The position numbers and the translations under genes were made by a program. From the NCBI GenBank assembly GCA_024403275.1, contig JAKSSD010000003.1, positions 98,894-162,893 on the forward strand: a stretch of 64,000 nt of DNA, given 5' to 3'. This document shows, in pieces, positions 61,016 to 64,000 of this stretch. Source of the stretch: Lachnospiraceae bacterium. Its GTDB lineage: Bacteria > Bacillota > Clostridia > Lachnospirales > Lachnospiraceae. The notes below the pieces were generated by a model. That model ran no database searches and was not told the DNA's origin. It saw only the letters and a list, made by a program, of their open reading frames with translations. Within the stretch, counting starts at the first letter, position 1. The number at the start of each line of letters is the position of its first letter.

Positions 61016-62221
61016 ATGAGTATAGTTGAGAAATTTGCCTCTAAATCAGTTCTCATTTGGGGATATGGTGTTGAAGGCAAGTCATCTGAAAGATTTTTAA
61101 AACAGTTTTGTAATGCATCTAAAATCGATGTATTCGAAGGAAAAAGAGAAGAATTACCACTTGATGATTACGATTATATTATCAAGAGCCCTGGTATTCC
61201 TGGTGATTATCCAGAGGAGAAGTTTACTTCACAGACAGAGCTTTTTCTTGAAGAATACAGAGACAAGGTGGTAGGTATTACAGGTACTAAGGGAAAGAGT
61301 ACAACAACAAGTATGCTTTTCAATGTACTTAATAATCTTTTGGATAAGAAGGTTATTCTTGTAGGAAATATTGGAATTCCCTGCCTGGATTATTTTGAAG
61401 AGATGAAGGAAGATGCAGTAGCTGTAATGGAAATGAGTTGTCATCAGCTCAATACAGTTAAGGTGTCACCACATATTGCGATATTTTTGAATCTTTACGA
61501 GGAGCATCTTGATTATTACAAGACATTTGATAAGTATGCGAATGCCAAGATGAATATTACCAAGTATCAGGTGCCTGGAGACAGAGTATTTGCAGGTAGT
61601 GATGTTCCATATTTTCAGACTAGAGCTTTGGAAGCAAGAATAGCTCCATTTGAAGAAAAGAAATTCAATCTTCAGATTCTTGGACAGCACAATCAGTGGA
61701 ATGCAGAATTTGTAAGAATGGTTTGTGTAAGAGCATTCAAGTTAGATGAAGATTATGTTATAGAAGAGATTGAGAAATTCAAAGGACTTCCTCACAGACT
61801 TCAGTTCATAGGCAAAAAGGATGGAATTGATTATTATGATGATTCCATTTCAACAATTCCTATGGCATGTATAAATGCTTGTAAAAGTATTCCAAACATC
61901 AAGATTGCAATTATTGGTGGAATGGATCGTGGAATAGGCTATGAGGAATTAGTAGATTTCATTAAGAAGGAAAGAGATATTTTCTTCCTCTGTGCATATG
62001 CAACAGGCAAAAGAATCTACGAGGAGGCTGGTCGTCCATTCAACTGTGTAGTTGTGGAGGACATTGACGAAGCAATTAATGTTGTTAATAAATTTGCAGA
62101 AGAAGGCGAGGCAGTAGTATTGTCACCAGCGGCTGCAAGTTATGGATATTTCAAAAACTTCGCTGAGCGAGGTGATTATTTTAAGAAACAGGTATTTGGA
62201 GAAGATTATGTTACCGAGTGA
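61016..62221 (+). CDS. MurD-like UDP-MurNAc-L-alanine--glutamate ligase, atypical
   Basis: About 401 residues; a Mur ligase with the three usual domains. The N-terminus is a Rossmann-like UDP-binding domain (VLIWGYGVEGKSSERFL), the P-loop is GITGTKGKSTT rather than the usual GTNGKTT, and the C-terminal domain has LPHRLQFIG then DDSISTIP where canonical MurD has DSKATNP. These differences resemble the MurD2 type, which adds L-glutamate, while family members otherwise add D-glutamate. Which isomer is used here is uncertain. The ATG at 61016 is chosen over GTG at 61007, although neither has a strong ribosome binding site. It overlaps the next gene by 14 bases. Confidence 0.8.
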   Translation: MSIVEKFASKSVLIWGYGVEGKSSERFLKQFCNASKIDVFEGKREELPLDDYDYIIKSPGIPGDYPEEKFTSQTELFLEEYRDKVVGITGTKGKSTTTSMLFNVLNNLLDKKVILVGNIGIPCLDYFEEMKEDAVAVMEMSCHQLNTVKVSPHIAIFLNLYEEHLDYYKTFDKYANAKMNITKYQVPGDRVFAGSDVPYFQTRALEARIAPFEEKKFNLQILGQHNQWNAEFVRMVCVRAFKLDEDYVIEEIEKFKGLPHRLQFIGKKDGIDYYDDSISTIPMACINACKSIPNIKIAIIGGMDRGIGYEELVDFIKKERDIFFLCAYATGKRIYEEAGRPFNCVVVEDIDEAINVVNKFAEEGEAVVLSPAAASYGYFKNFAERGDYFKKQVFGEDYVTE

Positions 62222-62381
62222 TCCATTTATGTTACTTAGCGTGGTAAATACCAAGTTAAGAGATGAGTTTTCAAGTTTTGAACAGTTATGTGATGTACTT
62301 GATGAAGATTATAATGAAATAAAAGAGAAGCTTGCAAATGCAGGCTTTTCTTATAATGAAGAGTTAAATCAGTTTAAATAA
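62208..62381 (+). CDS. DUF4250 family small protein
   Basis: A 57-residue protein that matches DUF4250 along its length (LPSDPFMLLSVVNTKLRDE, then LANAGFSYNEELNQF). It is probably helical and its function is unknown. GGAG lies 6 bases before the ATG at 62208, inside the 3' end of the murD-like gene; the longer frame from 62142 has no such support. rarA begins 2 bases after its stop. Confidence 0.82.
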   Translation: MLPSDPFMLLSVVNTKLRDEFSSFEQLCDVLDEDYNEIKEKLANAGFSYNEELNQFK

Positions 62382-62383
62382 TT

Positions 62384-63706
62384 ATGGATATTTTTCAATT
62401 TGCTAAAGAACAAAAACTGAAAAAAGAGGCACCTCTTGCCAGCAAAATGAGACCTAAAACTTTGGATGAAGTAGTAGGTCAGGAAGATATTATTGGTAAA
62501 GGCAAAATGCTTAGAAGAGCTATCGAGGCAGACAAGTTAAGTTCTGTTATATTCTATGGCCCTCCTGGATGTGGCAAGACTACTCTTGCAAAGGTTATTG
62601 CCAATACTACACAGGCTGAATTCAAGCAGATGAATGCTACAATTTCAGGCAAGAAGGATATGGAAGAGGTAGTTGAAGGTGCCAAGAGAGAATTCGGTTT
62701 CTCAGGAAAGAAGACGATTCTATTTATCGATGAGATTCATCGTTTCAATAAGGCACAACAGGATTTCTTGCTTCCTTATGTAGAGGATGGAACAGTTATT
62801 CTGATTGGAGCGACAACAGAGAATCCGTTTTTTGAGGTTAATAAAGCTCTGCTTTCAAGATCTAATATTTTCAGATTAACTCCTTTAAGTCGTGATAACG
62901 TTAAGGAACTTATCAAGATTGCAGTATATGATAAGAATCGTGGATTTGGATCAATGGATGCAGAGATTACAGATGAAGCGATAGAGTTTTTTGCTGACAT
63001 TTCTGATGGTGATGCAAGACCAGCCCTTAATGGTGTGGAGCTTGCTATGATGACAACACCAAGAAGTGAGGATGGAAAGATTCATATAACTCTTGATATA
63101 GCAGGAGAATGTGTTCAGAAACGTACTCTTAAATATGATAAGGATGGCGACAATCATTATGATACAATCTCAGCATTTATTAAGAGCATGAGAGGCTCGG
63201 ATCCTGATGCGGCTGAGTATTATCTTGTTCGAATGATGGAAGCTGGAGAGAGTGTTACATTTATTGCAAGACGTATGATGATTTTCGCGTCAGAAGATGT
63301 AGGAAATGCAGATCCACAGGCTTTGCAGGTGGCCACTAGTGCAGCCTTAGCCGTAGAACGAGTGGGAATGCCTGAATCGTCGCTTATTCTTTCTCAGGCG
63401 GCAATATATCTAGCATGTGCACCAAAGTCAAATGCGTGTACTGTAGCGCTTGAAGGAGCGACTGCAGAAGTCAAAGAGCAGGGTAATCTTCCAATACCTC
63501 CACATCTTTGCGATGCTCACTATCCAGGTGCCAAGGAATTAGGCCATGGACTTGATTATAAATATCCTCATAACTATCCAGGTCACTATGTGAAGCAGCA
63601 GTACCTTCCATATGAATTAAGAGGTGGAAGATATTACGAGCCAAGCGATAATGGATATGAGCAAAAGATTAAAGAGCATTTCAAGAAATTAAAGGGAGAT
63701 AAGTAG
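62384..63706 (+). CDS. rarA: Replication-associated recombination protein A
   Basis: A 440-residue AAA+ ATPase of the RarA/MgsA/WRNIP1 family that acts at stalled replication forks. RPKTLDEVVGQEDI leads in; Walker A is GPPGCGKTTLA, Walker B ILFIDEIHRFNK, sensor 1 GATTENP. The C-terminal MgsA domain (FIKSMRGSDPDAAEYYL, ASEDVGNADPQAL, HLCDAHYPGAKELGHG) is complete. No clear Shine-Dalgarno site precedes the ATG, so translation is probably coupled to the DUF4250 gene, which ends 2 bases upstream. Confidence 0.94.
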   Translation: MDIFQFAKEQKLKKEAPLASKMRPKTLDEVVGQEDIIGKGKMLRRAIEADKLSSVIFYGPPGCGKTTLAKVIANTTQAEFKQMNATISGKKDMEEVVEGAKREFGFSGKKTILFIDEIHRFNKAQQDFLLPYVEDGTVILIGATTENPFFEVNKALLSRSNIFRLTPLSRDNVKELIKIAVYDKNRGFGSMDAEITDEAIEFFADISDGDARPALNGVELAMMTTPRSEDGKIHITLDIAGECVQKRTLKYDKDGDNHYDTISAFIKSMRGSDPDAAEYYLVRMMEAGESVTFIARRMMIFASEDVGNADPQALQVATSAALAVERVGMPESSLILSQAAIYLACAPKSNACTVALEGATAEVKEQGNLPIPPHLCDAHYPGAKELGHGLDYKYPHNYPGHYVKQQYLPYELRGGRYYEPSDNGYEQKIKEHFKKLKGDK

Positions 63707-63808
63707 TAGGAAGAATAGCTAAGAGGTTAATGCTACTTAGATCTTATTGTAAATGATAGTATTTAAAGGGATGTTGAGATTTACAACTACCCGTAAGAAA
63801 CAAAAATT

Positions 63809-63850
63809 AAGCGATATTTCATGGGAACATGGAATATCGCTTTGTTTGTT
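63809..63850 (+). terminator. Terminator after rarA
   Basis: A 15-bp stem (AAGCGATATTTCATG / CATGGAATATCGCTT, one T-G pair) closes a GGAA tetraloop and is followed by a T-rich tract. Confidence 0.85.
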
Positions 63851-63865
63851 AAGAAGATAATTGGT

Positions 63866-64000
63866 TGGTACGGAGGAAATGAGGAAAAGAGGGATTCCTC
63901 CGTACGTGGTGGGTGTTAGAGAGGTGCTGGTACGGAGGAAATGAGGAAAAGCCAAAATCTCCGTACAACTTGTTTTAAGTAGGTAGTGGAGTACGGAGAG
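63866..64000. repeat. Start of a palindromic intergenic repeat array (61-62 base period)
   Basis: TGGTACGGAGGAAATGAGGA plus AAAG occurs identically at 63866-63889 and 63928-63951. A third, shorter copy (GTACGGAGAG) begins at 63991 and is cut by the window edge. Copies one and two are each followed by the inverted element CTCCGTAC (63898-63905 and 63959-63966), so each unit can fold into a hairpin. No gene was found in the 294 bases after rarA. Confidence 0.75.

Noticed and set aside
63737-63955. 72-residue minus-strand open frame after rarA
   Set aside because: It overlaps the rarA terminator and the repeat array and has no family features.
63866-64000. CRISPR array
   Set aside because: The period of 61-62 bases fits loosely, but the third copy is degenerate, units are palindromic over nearly their whole length, and no cas gene is present.

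Overview
The window is about 64 kb of AT-rich, gene-dense chromosome. It looks like a Gram-positive anaerobe of the class Clostridia, most likely family Lachnospiraceae (Butyrivibrio / Pseudobutyrivibrio / Lachnospira-like). The pointers are a type III glutamine synthetase, the paired GlgC/GlgD ADP-glucose pyrophosphorylases, SpoVG, a DnaD/DnaI-type helicase-loading system, a DUF4250 gene, a long-form PRPP synthetase, AGA-dominated arginine codons, some TTG starts and strong purine-rich Shine-Dalgarno sites. The genus is inference. No rRNA, tRNA, insertion sequence, prophage or convincing CRISPR array was seen.

Layout. 0-3 kb: 3' part of a type III glutamine synthetase gene, a sugar nucleotidyltransferase and galE. 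3.3-5 kb: a PAS/GGDEF signalling protein. 5.1-10 kb, minus strand: murC, then (after an intergenic DnaA-box cluster) dnaD-like, dnaI-like and prs. 10.3-13 kb: glgC-glgD-spoVG. 13.1-18 kb: pth-mfd-acyl-ACP thioesterase. 18-32 kb: a nine-gene run with no terminator visible until 32.2 kb: asnS, asnA, lspA, amidohydrolase, an adenylation-carrier-reductase megaenzyme, a PlsA-like and a PlsR-like protein, a dGTPase-like HD hydrolase and a LacI-fold/GGDEF protein. 32.5-36.6 kb: tail-anchored coiled-coil protein, LysM-G5-M23 endopeptidase and murA. 36.7-42.8 kb: dnaE-pfkA-trmH-proC. truA is convergent with these. 43.7-47.5 kb: rubredoxin-like/acidic-repeat/glutamate-synthase-like protein and two small membrane proteins. 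47.6-58.5 kb: surface polysaccharide and envelope genes (phosphohexomutase, three GT2 glycosyltransferases, polyprenyl-phosphate sugar-1-P transferase, LCP ligase, HtrA) and a ClpX-like unfoldase. 58.5-64 kb: CYTH protein, MgtC-like and CorA-like proteins, an atypical MurD, DUF4250, rarA, and the start of a palindromic repeat array.

How the genes fit together. Much of the window serves envelope building: UDP-sugar and hexose-phosphate supply, peptidoglycan precursors (MurC, MurA, a MurD-like ligase), wall hydrolysis and polysaccharide assembly. The most striking block is 21.8-29 kb. There an enzyme with the architecture of a carboxylic acid reductase (adenylation, carrier, thioester reductase) sits directly upstream of a tandem HgdC-type activase/DUF2229 protein and an HgdB-like partner, the arrangement known from the anaerobic plasmalogen genes plsA-plsR. 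This suggests a fatty-aldehyde/ether-lipid module. Other points of interest are the DnaA boxes ahead of the helicase-loader genes, a structured leader with a 15-codon ORF before corA, a ClpX homologue lacking the RKH loop, a MurD homologue with MurD2-like motifs, and the rubredoxin/GltB-like acidic protein.
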